From contig VXAI01000378.1 in NCBI GenBank assembly GCA_013399305.1, positions 129,552-193,551 on the forward strand: a stretch of 64,000 bases of DNA, written 5' to 3'. The DNA is from Rostratula benghalensis (lineage: Eukaryota > Chordata > Aves > Charadriiformes > Rostratulidae). Each line of letters opens with the position of its first letter. Within the stretch, counting starts at the first letter, position 1. The translations under genes and the position numbers were made by a program. The notes below the pieces were generated by a model. That model had not been told where the DNA came from. It saw only the letters and a list, made by a program, of their open reading frames with translations, and searched no databases. Below are positions 24,355-38,227 of the stretch, one piece after another.

Positions 24355-27300
24355 GGAAGAGGAGTGCCGAAACTCGAGCAGCTGAAGGTTCAGCTTGATC
24401 CCCAGAACTTTTAAAGAAGACATTCTTCTCCATAGCTATTGTCAGAGCTGGAGACAAAACAAGTAGAGGCCCTTTCAGCTGCTGAACTTAGCCAAAAAGC
24501 CATTTGTAGCTCCTGCAGAGCGTGCTTTTATAGGTCAGGGCAAACTCCATAAAGATTTTCTCTCTTTTTCACTCTCTTTTGGGAGATCTGGTTAGAATCC
24601 AGAAACTTATCACAGAAATAAGAAAAAAAAAAAACTCTTACTTCAGCACCTTACAAAACAGTGGCAGAACGATCTCTAAGTGTATTGTTTTAAGCACAGT
24701 TTTCCGATTCAGAGTTACGTTTTACTTGCCAGCACATGCACCTACAGCAGTCATTGCTTCCTCAGACATTGTTAATGATTTTTTAGTTGTTTGAGACTTC
24801 AGGTATCTTAATGTATGGGTCAAAAAAGAGTTTGGGAATCTAATTTTGCTTCCAGTCCCTTAACAGCATGGACCTATAATACAGTTTTACAAAAAACATT
24901 TTAATACCCATTAGTAGGTGCTAAATTTTTCTTCCTAATAAAATTCAACTGAATGGGCCTGGATGAGAGGACTGCAGGGATCTATAAAGGAAATACCAAG
25001 GTAACTGCCTTGCTTCGTTTTTGCATCTGACTGCTGAGGGCAAATTCAGTTTCCTGGAATATATATGCCTGACTCCACTGTAAGTGCTGCTTGAGTATGC
25101 AGTCTTTAACTAAAATATGCACTGTGAAAGGATATTATGGTGATCTCAAGACCGGTGGACCAGATCCTCACCTATAAATACTTGCCCTCCCCCAACAAAT
25201 GCAACTGGAGCTATTTATTGTGAACAAGCAAACAGGAAAGGAGTAAATCCTACAGAATAAAACAGTGTAAAAAGGAAATGCAGTCAAGCAGACAGCAAAA
25301 AGGAGATGTGAAAAGACTGATGGAAGGGCACCAGCACCATACAGTTAATATTGGAGCAGAAAACAAAAATTAATTTTTTTATCTAAGGAGAACATTTTAG
25401 AAACTTATATACCATATTCCTGATAAAATACTGCTCTGATAAAAACATTGCTGTCCATGGCTGAATAGGAAAAAACGTAAGTGCCATTAGCTAAGTTCTG
25501 GTACATATTTAAAGAGAAGCATCTTTAAGTACATTTTCTACCTATGATAACACGTAGCAAAATCAATGATAACCACAAGGCTTTCAAGTAATGGTATATC
25601 CCAAGTCTGCTAAAAAAACCCCCAAACACCAAAACCAACAACCATAACATCTGCAGGTGTTGAACACCTATTGGTAAGCAGAGGTATTGGCTGGCCTATA
25701 TTCATGTTGACAGCAATGATGGGTGACTGATATTTGAGTGGGTTAGAAAGTTTTCTTGATAGTTATGCAAGGTGAAAATATGTGCTTTGTTTCACCCCAA
25801 GAAGCAGTCCATATTTTTAGTGTTAAATTTTCTGGCAGTCGAAACCACAATAGGTTGCCCTACATTTGATAACCACCATGATTTCTTTAAAACACTTTGA
25901 ATACTACTAAAAGATGCTGTCTAACGTTTATTTACATGGACAATTGAGGACATGAACAAAAAAAGCCCCAGAGATAACAAAGAGTCACACCATGTATAGC
26001 AAAAGGATGTTGTACAATTTTGGGATTGGTTTGGTTGGTTGGTTTGGGGATTTTTTTTGGCATGGGTAGATTAGGGTAGATAAATCCTGCAAAATAAGGT
26101 CTGCTTCTTTTGAAACATCCAAAGCCCTAAATTCATCAAGTGAAGTAATGTAAAAGTGAAGACAACCTTTTGGAAACAGAGTTTCCTGTGTCTAGAAGGT
26201 TACTGCGGATAAAAATTTGTCGTCACTGAAAACTCTCATTGCACTGAGGCCATCATCAACCAGTTTAAGAAGTTGATGGTGTGTGTCCAGTAAGTCATGC
26301 AAGGATGTTTTCTGTATAATAGTAAGGAAATACATTTCAAAGTAATATATGTAACCTGAATTTACAAGACTTAAACTGTGGCTACCTATAATGTTGAGCC
26401 TTTGTATTCTTAACATTCCATGTAGTGTGAACCTTCTCAGCTTAATGCAGTTGTTCTGTCTTACCAATCTACACAGTTTTTTTAAAGCAAAGCATTGTTA
26501 ACACTGAACTCTGCCAGTCACGTGTAAAGGTGAACAGAATACGCAGTTTCTTAAATCAAAGAATTACAGATCTATGTTCTTACCAAATCAATACCATGCA
26601 ATCTTAGCAACATTATTATCTTATCAAACATTATTCTGGCATCCTCATGCAAAGTGACTCAGTGTCTAGCTAATGAGAGAATACTAACTTTTTTGAAAGC
26701 AGTATTTTTCTGTGTTCAGGTCCCCTTCTGATTTCAAAGCAAACAAGAAAAAGAAATTCTCCAGTACATTCACACACAAAGAATCAATACTGCTATTTCC
26801 AGAAAACACTGAAAACTGGGACGTAACCCAAGATAATGACCAGTATCTTTACAGATTTTGTATTATACACATTTCATACAGTACAGATTTTGTACCATTG
26901 CAGATGAGATTAAATTCTTCCCAGTGGAGTTTATAGCGAACTCCCATGTTGTAATTCCACCCTGGCAAATCTCTGTAGTACATAGGTAGCAGTGACATGA
27001 GATGCACTAAGAGGTTTGTCCAGGTTTATTATTTGTTTTTTTATTTTAACGACTGTAGGTCTTTTTTACTTTTGTGCCATAAGATTTATATCTGTATAAA
27101 GTTTACCCCCAAAGCAAGGAACTAGAAAACTTTGTTCTAACACTCCTCTCTACAAAGAAAACAAACAAAAAAGAGCTTCTAGATAAGAAGTCTTTCTCAT
27201 TGGGTTACTTAGTTTTCACTGGTGTCAAAATCAATTCACTTTTAGTTACTTACCTCTGAAAAAAACGCTAAAGTAGGAAAACCAGTTCAAGAAGTCTTTA

Positions 27301-28069
27301 TAATAAATTTCCTGTGATTATTCAATTCTGCATTAAATAGAGTTTAAATGACTTTCATATGCTCCTTGCAAATCAGAAATTCAGGCCTCCAGGTGAATGG
27401 CAGCTGTTCAGTCTTCGTGCAAACTTTTCTGCAGCCACAGAGTTAAGACTGTATGGGTGCTCTCAGTGGGTGCCAATTATTCCCTAACTTTTACCCAACA
27501 ACATCGGCTTTGTGGTATAAAAAAAAGTGGGTTGTTCTCAGCAGCAAACTAATAGTCTTCTTTTTTATCTTGCATCTTCAGATCAACAAGCTTATATTTT
27601 TTGGTGACTTGTGGTGATCTCTACTTTACATAACTAACACATTACTAACTTTAATGTGGAAGAACTGACTTGTGCATGAGCAATTTAAACCTTTTTTATT
27701 TTTCTGTAGAGAGAATGAATCGCACAGCACCCCAAATAACATTTTGCCATTTTAAAGTCTTCTACTTTTTATGCTAAGCCATAAAAATAGCACGTTGAAA
27801 AGGAGTGCAAAGATCTTAGTAAAAACCACAGGGATTACAGATTGCTTCCCCTAAAAAGATGTGAAATTAGGGTCCCTCCACCCCTCCAAAAATGTCGTAT
27901 AGCAACTTGTGGTGCAGCATTTAGGGATTTTTTTTTTTTTTATGTTCCTAGCTGCTTTTACTCTGAGTATGCTAGATCATTATTACATACCATGATACTC
28001 AGATTTGCACAAGACAAATTCTTCTTAATTACTTGCAAATAGTTTTAGGCACAGGTACTCCAAACTTTG
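22901..28069. other. Intronic DNA: no gene seen
   Basis: Unremarkable AT-rich sequence. It contains a 29-nt poly-T run (24324-24352), T/G-rich low-complexity DNA (26026-26060) and a T run near 27930. The overlapping open frames between 23386 and 24182 lie on opposite strands and resemble no protein family. Confidence 0.45.
24324..24352. repeat. Poly-T run (29 nt)
   Basis: A pure thymine homopolymer. On the minus strand it could be a retroposon poly-A tail, but the DNA to its right resembles no element known to me. Confidence 0.95.
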
Positions 28070-28560
28070 CCAATTGCTTCTGATGCTCCTGCAGGATCCG
28101 TGCAGGCTTCCAAGCCTCGGAACCTTGCCGAAAGGGAAGGAGAGACCTGTGGTGGTGCTGGGGACCCCTCTTCCTTTTCGCCTTTCCTTCCCGTTCAGCT
28201 CCCCAGGCTGACCCACGCCAGAGCAGAGCTCCAGGAACCCTGTGCCGGCGTCCCCCCCATCCGGCCGTCGGAGAAGGGAGCCAAGAGCAGGCGGGCCCGG
28301 CGCCCCGGCACGCTTATTTTCTTCCACCCGCGTGTGCGGATGCCAACTCCGGCGTCCATAAAACCGGGTTACATCAAACGGACCAACCGCCGTCATCTTC
28401 CCCGTTATTACCCCCGACACAAGCCCTGACAAAAGGCCGCTGCCAAGGCCTCTGCTGACAGGCCAAACAATAGCGGCGACAAAGGCCTTTTCTGCCAGCG
28501 CAGATGACATAAATCTGATGCTATAACGCCGGCGCGACTTCAGCTTGCTCCTTATTTATT
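28070..28560. promoter_or_regulatory. CpG-rich candidate regulatory element
   Basis: This is one of the few CpG-dense stretches of the body (densest at about 28250-28420). Its right part (28430-28500) repeats an AAGGCC-type core (AAAAGGCCGC, CCAAGGCCTC, CAGGCCAA, AAAGGCCTTTT) and has two SOX-like cores (ACAATAG, ACAAAGG). AAAAGGCC at 28431-28438 and GGCCTTTT at 28484-28491 form an inverted repeat. It could be an enhancer or a CpG-island promoter of a noncoding transcript. It was considered as CLYBL exon 1, but no minus-strand ATG-led presequence with a matching donor could be supported. Confidence 0.4.
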
Positions 28561-28790
28561 TATTTAATAAGCCACTGTCATCCATCTCAGGAAGGTGGCT
28601 TCCAAACTCCAAATTAATCAAGCCACTGAATGCGAATTTCCATATTGCTCTGCCAAAGGTCTTCTCCACATCAATTGCTGGGAGAAGGCCCCCGTTGTGC
28701 TTTGGTGTATTGTGCGCGGCGCTACTGCTGCTGCTAAAAGCCACTCTGTTTTTAATAAACATGCATTGTTCTTTTTGTAGTAAATCCAGG
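28561..28790. other. Candidate conserved noncoding element
   Basis: This adjoins the CpG-rich block. It is unique sequence with AATTAATC, TGTATTGTGCGCGGCG, a short (CTG)n and ATGCATTG motifs. The mix of AT-rich transcription-factor-like cores and retained CpGs resembles constrained noncoding DNA. No alignment was made. Confidence 0.3.
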
Positions 28791-31700
28791 AAATAATACC
28801 CAACTGGGAGTTTGGGTGCAGGCTTTTTTGTAGTCTAAGTGGAGCGATAGATGCATTTTCATGTCTGTTAGCACCGTGATGGCTCCATTTGTTAGTGCTC
28901 AGAAGGTATGTCAATTTTCAAAAATATAAATTAAGCAAACACTGAGGTAATGCTTCCTTGTTTATCTTGGAAAACCCCAAGCTGAGGCCACCAATCCAGC
29001 ATGTCTCTGTCGCTCGTGTCACTTCACCGAATGGGAGGTCCAGCTGCAGATGCTCCATACTCGGCCATTTACCCAACTGCCAGAGTGGGATTTTCTGAGG
29101 CAGCCTGGGTGAATTTCCCCAGCATTGCCAATTTCAATGAAATAAAAAAAGTCACTGGCTTAATGGAGCCAGGATTTCGCCCGTCTGCCTTTTAAAGTTC
29201 TTCAGTCAACTAAATATTGGGTCTCAAGCCTACATGAGTTATCTATTTCCTTTAGGCAGCCTGTAGTTAAAGACGCAGCTCTTCTGCTGGCTCAGGGATG
29301 GGCTGAACTACTTTCCTAAGGAAAATCATGATTTCTCTCTCTTTAATACACACCTCCCACCTGAGCTGTATCACCTTTTCCTCTGGCAAAGAGGACAAGC
29401 AGAAGGGTTGCAGCCCCGAGAAGGCAGAAGCAAAACAAGAATGGTGGCTAATGGGTGACATGGTGGCCAGAGGGATTTGCTGCACATGTGACTGCACCAT
29501 GGCCCCACAGGCCTGTTTCACAGTCCAGCTACTAGAAAAGTGCTCCTTGGTGGCATAACAGGGAAGGAAAACAAGAGATGAGTCAACATCATCAAAAGAG
29601 CAGAAGTGAAATTATAGGACTCTTTGATCTACTCTACTTGAGCATGTATTTGATGCTTTCCAGGTCTTAGAGATGTGGAAGTGGACCTTATTCTCCTACA
29701 ACAGGTTAGACCAATTCTTAAAGATGGGAGGACGCCTCCTTTAACAAAAAAAAAAAAATTAAAAAATGTTTATAAGGAGTTTTCACTAGAAACTGAAGTT
29801 GAAGCCCCACCTTGTTTTTCATGATGAATAATCTTCTGGAAACAAAGCATGCAACAGGCTTTAAATTGTGCAATTAAAAATTCCTTCTCCACTCAGCTAG
29901 TCAGCTTCCTCGTATTCAAAATTTTGGTAGTATTTTTCAGAAGGAAAACATTTCTGAATATTTCCTTGCAAGACAAGGAAACAGAATACAGATGGCACTC
30001 ATAATATGAATAGAGTTTGATAGGCACAATATAATCTACTCCTGAATCAAGAGATTAGATAATTAAAGATAGGTTCACTGTGCATTCTTATCCCATGAAA
30101 TAGTAAAGTAATTTGTTAACCAGGTATTCTTATTTGACTAAACTTTTCACTCCAGAAATACTACACTGAGAAAGAGCACTAATAGATGGCATGGTTCATA
30201 TTTCAGTAATGCCTTCTCTCTTAAAAAACCCAAAACAACAAAAAAAAACCCAACCAAAAACCCAGTAGAAAATAGTTGAGCTTCATAGCGTATCTCCAAT
30301 GAAAACCAATGTTTTTATAATGAGGGTTAATTATTCTCTTTTGAAGGATAAATGCTGAAGAAGCTATGCAGCAGCTGCTGCCCAGAGCAAGAGCTGGGGT
30401 TTTCGCCTAGGCTCAGGCTCAGGCGGCTCAAACACACGATGACCCACAAGAGGGACTTTTACAGCCAAGTAGGCTGTAAAATGGGCCACTTGGTTTCCAA
30501 GAACAGAAAATAAATGGGGACAAAAACTACCTAAAGAAGCCTGAATTTGCAAAAAGGAGCAAAGCTGGGAGAGGAAACACCTGTCTCCCAACCTATGCTT
30601 TCAGGACTGTTTTTGCTTTTTATCCTATGACTCTTCTATGGGAAGAAGCAGCCCTTCTAGGAAAGCAGTAGGAATGGGAACTGCTCAGCAACCGGTAAGA
30701 CGCGGTGATAAAAAGCCTGACCAGTAGGTCCAGGTGGAGCTTGCCCGCTTCCAGGCAACTCCATGGATGAGAAAATCTCCGAGGTGGCAGATCAGATTGT
30801 AGGACTTGGAACAAATTCATGAGTGAAACCTCCAGAATAACAAGAGCATTTCTAGATTTATGTTACAGACACATTGACTTGTACTTTTTAACATCATCCG
30901 ATGGACTCAAGGCAGACAAATCAGTGTGAAGAATAAGCAGAAGCAAAAAGCCCCGAAACCAAAAAAAACACCACAACAAAATCCTACACAAGAAAGATTA
31001 CTTTATTTCCCCATTTCAGTGCCTAAGTATCTTTCTACGTAACCCCTTAACATTCAATTTTTAAACCTTACAAAAAACAACGCTAAAAATACGTGCCTGA
31101 AAATGTATTATAAATAGCTCTGATCTTAAAATAGTAATGTACCAAAATGAAAAAAAAATAAAATTGTTAATTAATACTGCTCACTGTGCTACAGCCTAAC
31201 TGATGAAGGGAAATGCATTCAGACTCCTAAAATGCTTGTCTCCAAGACCATCAGGGTTAGTTTCTGAGTGGCACGTTTTTAAAACATTTAATCAGTGATC
31301 TGAATATGTGTCAACACTTTCTGGTAGTGTGCTATAAAACGTGAACCTTGTCAACAGAAACATAAAAAGGCGACACACTTGGGACACAGAGCTTTTATGC
31401 TGACACACTGTAATAATATCATCTTAAAATTTATCATCTGTTTAGCCACAAGCAACAATTAATCTTTTTGACTAATTGTACAGTGTTTTAAATAACACCT
31501 CCAAAAGAAAAAAAAAACCAACATGTTCCATTTTTACTTTCATTGCCTTCCCAATTGTGCTGCTTTCAAATACTTATGAAGCAACACGCAATAAATTTTG
31601 CAACAAGGATAAAAATGTTAGCAAATAATATGCTTCCCCCTCCTCAGTTAATAAAATTACTTAACACTGAGCCTGCAAGCAAAAAGAAAACCCCAGGAGT

Positions 31701-34371
31701 AAGGCAAGCATCAGCGGGTTCAGTTCTGTCGCGTTTCTGTCGCATTAAGTGACATTTTATTCCCACATCACTTAACCTTTGACTTTTATAACTAAACATA
31801 CAGACCTTGAATTGTTACCGTGGAGGGGACCAGTGAGCGACACTGCTGCCAGGCACTGAAACCAAGCGCCCCCCAGTAGTGTGTAGCTACTGGATGGAAA
31901 TAATTGGGCTTGCAAGAACCTAAGTTTCTGTATGAAACTTGTGGCCTGGAAAAGGAGGTAGAAAGGGAAATGGGAGGAGGGGAGATGGACCCTAACTTCT
32001 GGTAACACCCCTTTGTTATAGAGCAGTCCCAGGGACCCTGCCTGGGTAGGTGTTTTCACAGTGTTCCCACCAGTGATGCATGCGCCAGGCAAAGAAGGGG
32101 TTAATAATCAGGCAGCGGTGGGAAAAAGCAGTTTGTAATTAGAGGTTAAATCCAGCTGAACCCAGCTGGAGTGGCACTGGGGGAAGCTGGTGGCTGCACC
32201 CCTCTATATCTGCCCTGTGAGAGACCATGATAGGGATGGAGAGGAAAACCCAAAGGTCCTCAAGAACAAAAACAACGGTGACAAATGTTGGAAGCGGTGC
32301 TCAGTTTGGCCCTGTCAAAGCTTTCTGGGTGAAAATGGACAGCAATTTTGCAATGTGGGCAGAGAGGGGCTTTTTTGGGGAATGGCTTTAGAAGTAATAA
32401 GGCAAAACGAGAGCAGCAGACACCAACTGCATCTCAGCATGGAGGGTGAGAGGGAGGGAGGGAACCCTGCAGGAAGCTGCAGCAGAGTTTTCTGCAGGAA
32501 TTTCTGGAAGCTTCATTACTTAGCACGTTTACTATTGACAGGGCAGCCACAGGTCAGCCCTAGAGAACATCCCTGTATCATCAGACTTTTGCACTGATAA
32601 ATTCCATATTTTTTTTCATAAAAAATGCAGTTGCATGGAATGATGTCCAACTATATAGATAACTTCAGGTGTTTTTATGCAGTATAAACATCACAGACAA
32701 CTGTTCATGTGTGCCACGCTCACACTAGTAACTAGCAAAGGCAAAGGCATCTCTTGCTTCGTCCCTGAGATCTTGACTGCCTCCTCCTGGGAGCAGATGA
32801 GTGGGGCGTCAGCAGCCACCTCACTGAAAATGACCCCATGGCTGGACAAACTGACCCCGGTTTACAGTTGCATCCAAGAAGGGCATTTTTCTTTATGAGG
32901 CTATCGTGATGGCAAAGTCCTTTAAGATGTACGTATAGCATCTAAGAAAGTTTCTGATGAAAATAAACAATTGCAAAAATCACTTTCTTCTTCCTTGCCC
33001 TCTGGCCAAGGGCTTTGTCCTCTGCAACTCTTGCCCACATGAGAGACTTTGCTGGTGTGCAGTCGTGAGAAGGCATGGGGAGGAACCTGACTGCCAAATT
33101 CAATAAGGAACTGAGCCAGTCATGGTGGGATTTAGCTTCCAAGCGCAGTCCTTATAAACTTACTGTTAATAATTTTGATTAAAAGGGTGGAAAAAATGAA
33201 AATGTTCTGTTCTACATATGTACCATTTCCCACCTTCCTTTAATTTTAAGTTTTATTTGCTTCCCCCAAGAGTGTAATTGTAGGTATTCATCAGCCGTAA
33301 AACAGTTGACTCCGAGCAGCCTATGAAAATTACCCCAAACAAAAGTTAAGAAAATGGCACATTAAATACTTATGACTGACATCTCGTCATCTTCCCAAAT
33401 AGTAAATATTTGGTCTAACACAAGGGGGCTTGCTCTGTGATTAGAGATTCTTTACACTCCAGCAAAAAGCATTTTAAAGTCATATTTTGAATCAATGCCT
33501 AGTTCAGAAGTCTTAAGAACAGGCGAAAGAATCCTCAGCTATACCCATTATTAGAAAAGGTAATGACGGTCAGCCAAAGAAACTAACTCTTAAATAAATC
33601 TGTTTAATGAGTGGGAGCTTTTCACGCCATGGACAGGGACACAGGCTTCTTGCAAAGCACTTTTCAGTTTATGGGATGCTCTTAATTAATTACAACTTCA
33701 TGCACAGGAGCTGCATTTAAAAAGGCAGACATGCAGGTAAGGGCATCAGAAAATGTAAATAGAACAGAAAACATGGGAAATACAAACGTGGTGAATGACA
33801 TGTTAACAGAATTAAGGTGAGGTAGATCTATGGATGGATGGAGAATGACATTTCGCCCCCTCGTTTCATGGCTGAAGCATCAAAATACTACTGCCATCTG
33901 TTGTGCTTACAGATACCCTCAACTCTTACTGGCAGAAAAGACAGTGCTCAGCTGCAGCTGTGAAGACTATGCAGGGGAAGTTGACCATTTGCAACAAATA
34001 ACTTCAAGAGCATTGGCCCTGGACCATAGGAAGTCATTTGTTCCTCATGCCAGATGACATTTTCCAGTTTACTTTACAAATTGCAGAAGCACGGTAAGAC
34101 TTCTGCAGAGCAGTGACTAATGTTAAAACAAATATAATTCTACTATGACAAGGAAGGTGTTCACAAACTGCAGGAAGCAGTTTAAAATAAATTGATGTAG
34201 GTTTTGAATTGTCCACAAGTTGGGTTTAGCTTCCTTCCATTTACCTTTTACTGCATTAACATTTCTTTTGTGATGGCTGCTGCTGGGAACCTATTGTAAG
34301 TTTGGGCAATTAGGATTTTTGTTCCATCTGTCCCTCCCCTCAGTCAATACTGTAGCATCAAAAGAGGCCAA
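28791..34371. other. Intronic DNA: no gene seen
   Basis: AT-rich non-coding DNA with low-complexity A/C strings at about 30225-30265 and 30955-30985. The GC-richer stretch at about 31800-32600 gives overlapping open frames on both strands, none recognisable. No transposon signature was found. Confidence 0.45.
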
Positions 34372-34726
34372 TTCAGTGTAGGCTGGCTCTGGCTCTAAAG
34401 CCAGCTAAAAGAGATGTTAGAATTCACTACTGCTCTGGGTGGAAAGGATGGAGGGGGAAAAAAAAAGCTATAATCATAAAAATGCTGTTTCAGGCTTGTT
34501 GAGTTCTTAAAATAATCTGACTTAAACCTCCTACACAATGCTCACAAGTCAGAGCACGGTAATATACTTCAATGTAGGTTGGCTCTCTCTCTCTAAATCC
34601 AAACTAAAATAGATGTTAGAAATCATTACTGCACTATGTCAAATACAGACTAGGACTGTAATCAGAGGGTTGCGGCTTCAGGTTTCAGCGGTTCTTAAAA
34701 TAATCAGTCTTAAACCTTCTGCAGGA
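34372..34726. repeat. Diverged tandem duplication, period about 196 bp
   Basis: Copy 1 (about 34372-34535) and copy 2 (about 34568-34726) align along their length. Both have TTCARTGTAGGYTGGCTCT near the start, then AGATGTTAGAA, then TTCTTAAAATAATC, and end near TTAAACCTYCT. The middle is interrupted by an A-run in copy 1. Divergence is substantial, so the duplication is not recent. No coding content was seen. Confidence 0.8.
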
Positions 34727-37700
34727 ATCAAAGCCTGGTCATTTGTATTTTTGTAAGGCTGAGGATTCCACCGCCTCAGGCTTCTCCCTGATAAAAAAGC
34801 AGTTGGTTTTTTTCTTTTTTTTTCTTTTTTTTTTTCCCCCACTGGAATAACTTGTGCATGGCAGAGTGGCAGGTAGAAAGACAGTGGAAAGTAGGCACTT
34901 GATTTTTATCAGGAGGTTAACTCCGTGCGGAGTTGGGTTATGACCTCAGAACAAAACCCAAGTTCCTGGTCTTCACTGTGTTTTTACCTGAGCGAAGTAG
35001 ATGTATATTAGCTACCTGAACTCAAAACTGCTTTGCAAAGTGAAGACAATCCTTATATCCCACTATGGAGCACGGTGTTCAGGCAGGCAGCTTTGCTCCT
35101 TTCCCAAAGTGTGAATTCCTAGTCTCCTATTTTCATGTATGCAACCCATGGGTTAGCTGTTCCAATCCAAACCACAACAAACTAAGGAGAATGCATCTGA
35201 TGGGGAGCTTACTCTTCTTCCACCCGCCCAAGAGCTCCTTCTGTGTGACCAATTAGTTCTTCCTCTAGCTAATCCCACCCTGCTCCTGCCTTTTTATTTA
35301 ATACAGGTTTTCTGCGGGTGCAGATTAACCACAGCCTTATTTTCAAGTATAAATACTTCTAACAGGGCAGAAGTTATCTGTGATGCAGGCTATAGACATG
35401 AAAATAAGGTAATCTTCCTATTCTTTTGCAAATGTCCAGGAAAGAATATGCTTAACATTGTGTAATAACATCCGGACTGGGGGTGGGAGGGGTGGGAAGA
35501 GGCAGGGAGCGCCTCTGATGCTTCTGGCACACTGATGCATTCATTAAAGCTGAATCCAGCCCATGAAAAGAAAACAGGCACAAATATCCATACTCATAGG
35601 GGCATTCACCTCTTCTCATTTTTGTCAATATTCAGTATGCTAACTGTGCCCTTGGGATTTATCAGTATTATAAAACATGGTATGCTGTCTGGTGTTCGTG
35701 CTTTCTTTTTAAGAGTCATAGACCTACATGATGATTTTCAAAAGAGAGTAAATCTTGAGACTGGCTGGTGGCAGAGAAAAGCTTGGAAATGTGGGAAACC
35801 CACAGTCCAAACCCAGAATACTCTTAGCAGTAGTATTATTATATGTGTTAAAACATTGTGGGTTTTAACAGGGGGAGATTCATTAAAACCTTACTCAAGA
35901 AGGAAACTAGAGACTCAGATGCTCCAGCTGGCACAACAACGAGGCAGGTAGCACCAGGCAGGACTAGGGTTATATCATCAGGTAGGACTAATTTAGTCCC
36001 AAGAGGCTGCGAGCTGGGGAAAGACCAGCCTCCCTGGATGGTGGAGATGTCAGGACAGCCCCACCACCTCCTGCAGTCAGAAAGGACTCCGAAAAAATTC
36101 AAATCACACCTCCTTTACCCTTAGAAAAGCCACCCACTCAGGACTAACACACTTGCTCGCTTTCCCCTTCAGTTTATCCCAAATGTTCTCAGCTTGTGCA
36201 TGCTTGCAGTTGAGTTAACACTCAATATATGTGCAGAGCACACGAAAGCACCAGGATAGTGTTACTTATGGGACTGAAACACAGTGGCTCCCAGGAAGGC
36301 ACTGAAATTGGTGAAATTACCACAGTAGTTGTGGCAGAACCTCCAGAAGATGCCTTTGAGACATTCAGGTTAGCCAACACCTAGAAAGAGCTACCGAGTT
36401 TTCTCCAGATTATGGTGTCCCTTTAACAAAAGGCCAACATGGTTGGAAGGATGGTAGGAAGCCTTGTGATGATCACAGGCTCATAAAGAAATAAAGGACT
36501 TGCGGTTTACCCCACCCAGAGATGGGGTTGCATTAGTGCAGCAGGAAACTGGGAACCACAGATCCAGGGTTGGGTGTAAAACACATGAAACCATAAATCC
36601 AGCTTTGGAGAGAGTACATCAGAGGCCCACCCCATGGCAAGTGTGGTTGCTGGATAAAGTGGAAAGATGGTCCTGAGTCAGTTTGCATCAGCATCATCTC
36701 CTGGATCCAGCCTTAGGCTGTTTGAAACAGAAAAGAAGCAAGCTACTAAGGGGTTAATCCTAAACAAAAGGTTTCAAGTGCTAGGGAAAAGTGGCCACTG
36801 GTTGCCTGAGTGATTGAGTACTTCAGGATATCTACCCTACGTTAATCTTGCATGTATGTGTGTCATCTAGTTTCAAAATAGCTTCCTTACAAAAAGACAG
36901 TAGGCTTGTCTCAGTAAGATAAAAGGTTTTAAACTTTTCAAAACCTAGAGTTTTTCTGTGTGAAAGAAGCATGGCAAAGCATCACACAGAGTTAAGTAGC
37001 ATCCACCCACATAAACCAAACAGGTCTGCACTGAAGGAATAGTGCTATAAACCTTGGAATTTTACAAGCAAGTTTAATATTAATTCTTTAGAAACCCTTT
37101 GTGCTTATGGTTTCAGACAGAATATAAAAGTACCATATAAATATCAGCACAATATAGTGGGCAGCTGTTAGGTACTTTAACCATTCCCAATCAATTACAA
37201 TAAACAGAACAAGCACACTGAATCGCATCAGAGCACCATGCAGTAACCCTCCACCTCTGTCTTCTCCTTCCTGCTCTGTAAAATTAAACTTGCAATAAAT
37301 TACTTGTAAAATGACAGAATACGGAACATTCTGGAAGGTTTTTGGTAGGCTGGGATGGATAGAGACTAAAACCACCCTTTTTGAATAACAAAAATAGTAA
37401 GCGTAAGTCAGAGGTTTTGGTTTTGGGTTTTTTTTTAAGAAAAAACAGTGAAAGAGCAGCAGAATAAATCCAATTATTCCATTAAAAGCAGAAGGGAATC
37501 CAAAATGTTGACCCTATGGCAATGCTGTGTAGCAGCCCAGTTGAGCTTGGCAGATGAAATTTGCTTATGTGGCTTACAACAACCAGAACAAAAAGAAATG
37601 CAGCACTTGGGAGACTTGGGTGATGTAATGGGGTGGCAGCAAAGCCTTCTCTTACAACAGGGAAGGGGGCACAGGTGCCTGGAGCAGGCAGCACAGGTAC

Positions 37701-37737
37701 AGAGAAGGAAGGAAAGGTGAGAGCCTCCTGGAAGACA
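34727..37737. other. Intronic DNA: no gene seen
   Basis: This contains a T-rich tract at about 34806-34836. Open frames near 35.4-36.1 kb overlap on both strands and match nothing. No repeat family was recognised. Confidence 0.45.
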
Positions 37738-38227
37738 CATAGAATTGTTCTGGTTGGAAGAGATCTTTAAGATCATCAAGTCCAAATTTAGCACTGCCAA
37801 GTTACCACTAAACCATATCCCTCAGCACCACGTCTACCTGTCTTTTAAGTATCTCCAAGTATGGTGACCCAACCACTTCCCTGGTCAGTCTGCTCCAACG
37901 CTTGACAATCCTTGCAGTGAGGAAATTTTTCCTAATATCCAATCTAAACCTCCCCTGGTGCAAATTGAGGCCAGTTGCTCTTGTCCTATCACTTGTTACT
38001 TGGGAGAAGATACTGACTTCCATATCACTACAACCTCCTTTCAGGTAGTTGTAGTGATAAGGTTTCCCCTCAGCCTCCTTTTCTCCAGACTAAACCACCA
38101 TAGCTTCTTCAGCCATTCCTCATAAGCCTTGTTCTCCAGACCTCTTACCAGCTTTGTTGCCCTTCTCTGGACATGCTCCAGCACTTTAATGTCCCCCCAA
38201 GACTGAGGGGCTCAAAACACCCACGTC
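37738..38227 (-). mobile_element. CR1 LINE, 3'-terminal fragment
   Basis: On the minus strand this reads as the end of a Chicken Repeat 1 retrotransposon: the last part of the reverse-transcriptase ORF, the short 3' untranslated region and one ATTCTATG tail unit at its low-coordinate end. Typical CR1 phrases are visible on the minus strand, such as GTGCTGGAGCATGTCCAGAG, GGCTGAGGGGAAACC and GATCTTTAAGATC next to CTTCCAACC. The coding frame is broken by stops; the longest piece is 37808-38023. It is 5'-truncated, as most CR1 copies are, and inactive. The 5' limit near 38227 is approximate. Confidence 0.92.

Noticed and set aside
28025..28510. 161-codon minus-strand frame over the CpG-rich block
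   Set aside because: GC-richness removes stops on both strands here. The sequence resembles no protein, and regulatory DNA explains it better.
37808..38023. Short minus-strand protein-like frame
   Set aside because: It is the decayed reverse-transcriptase end of a CR1 element, not a host gene.
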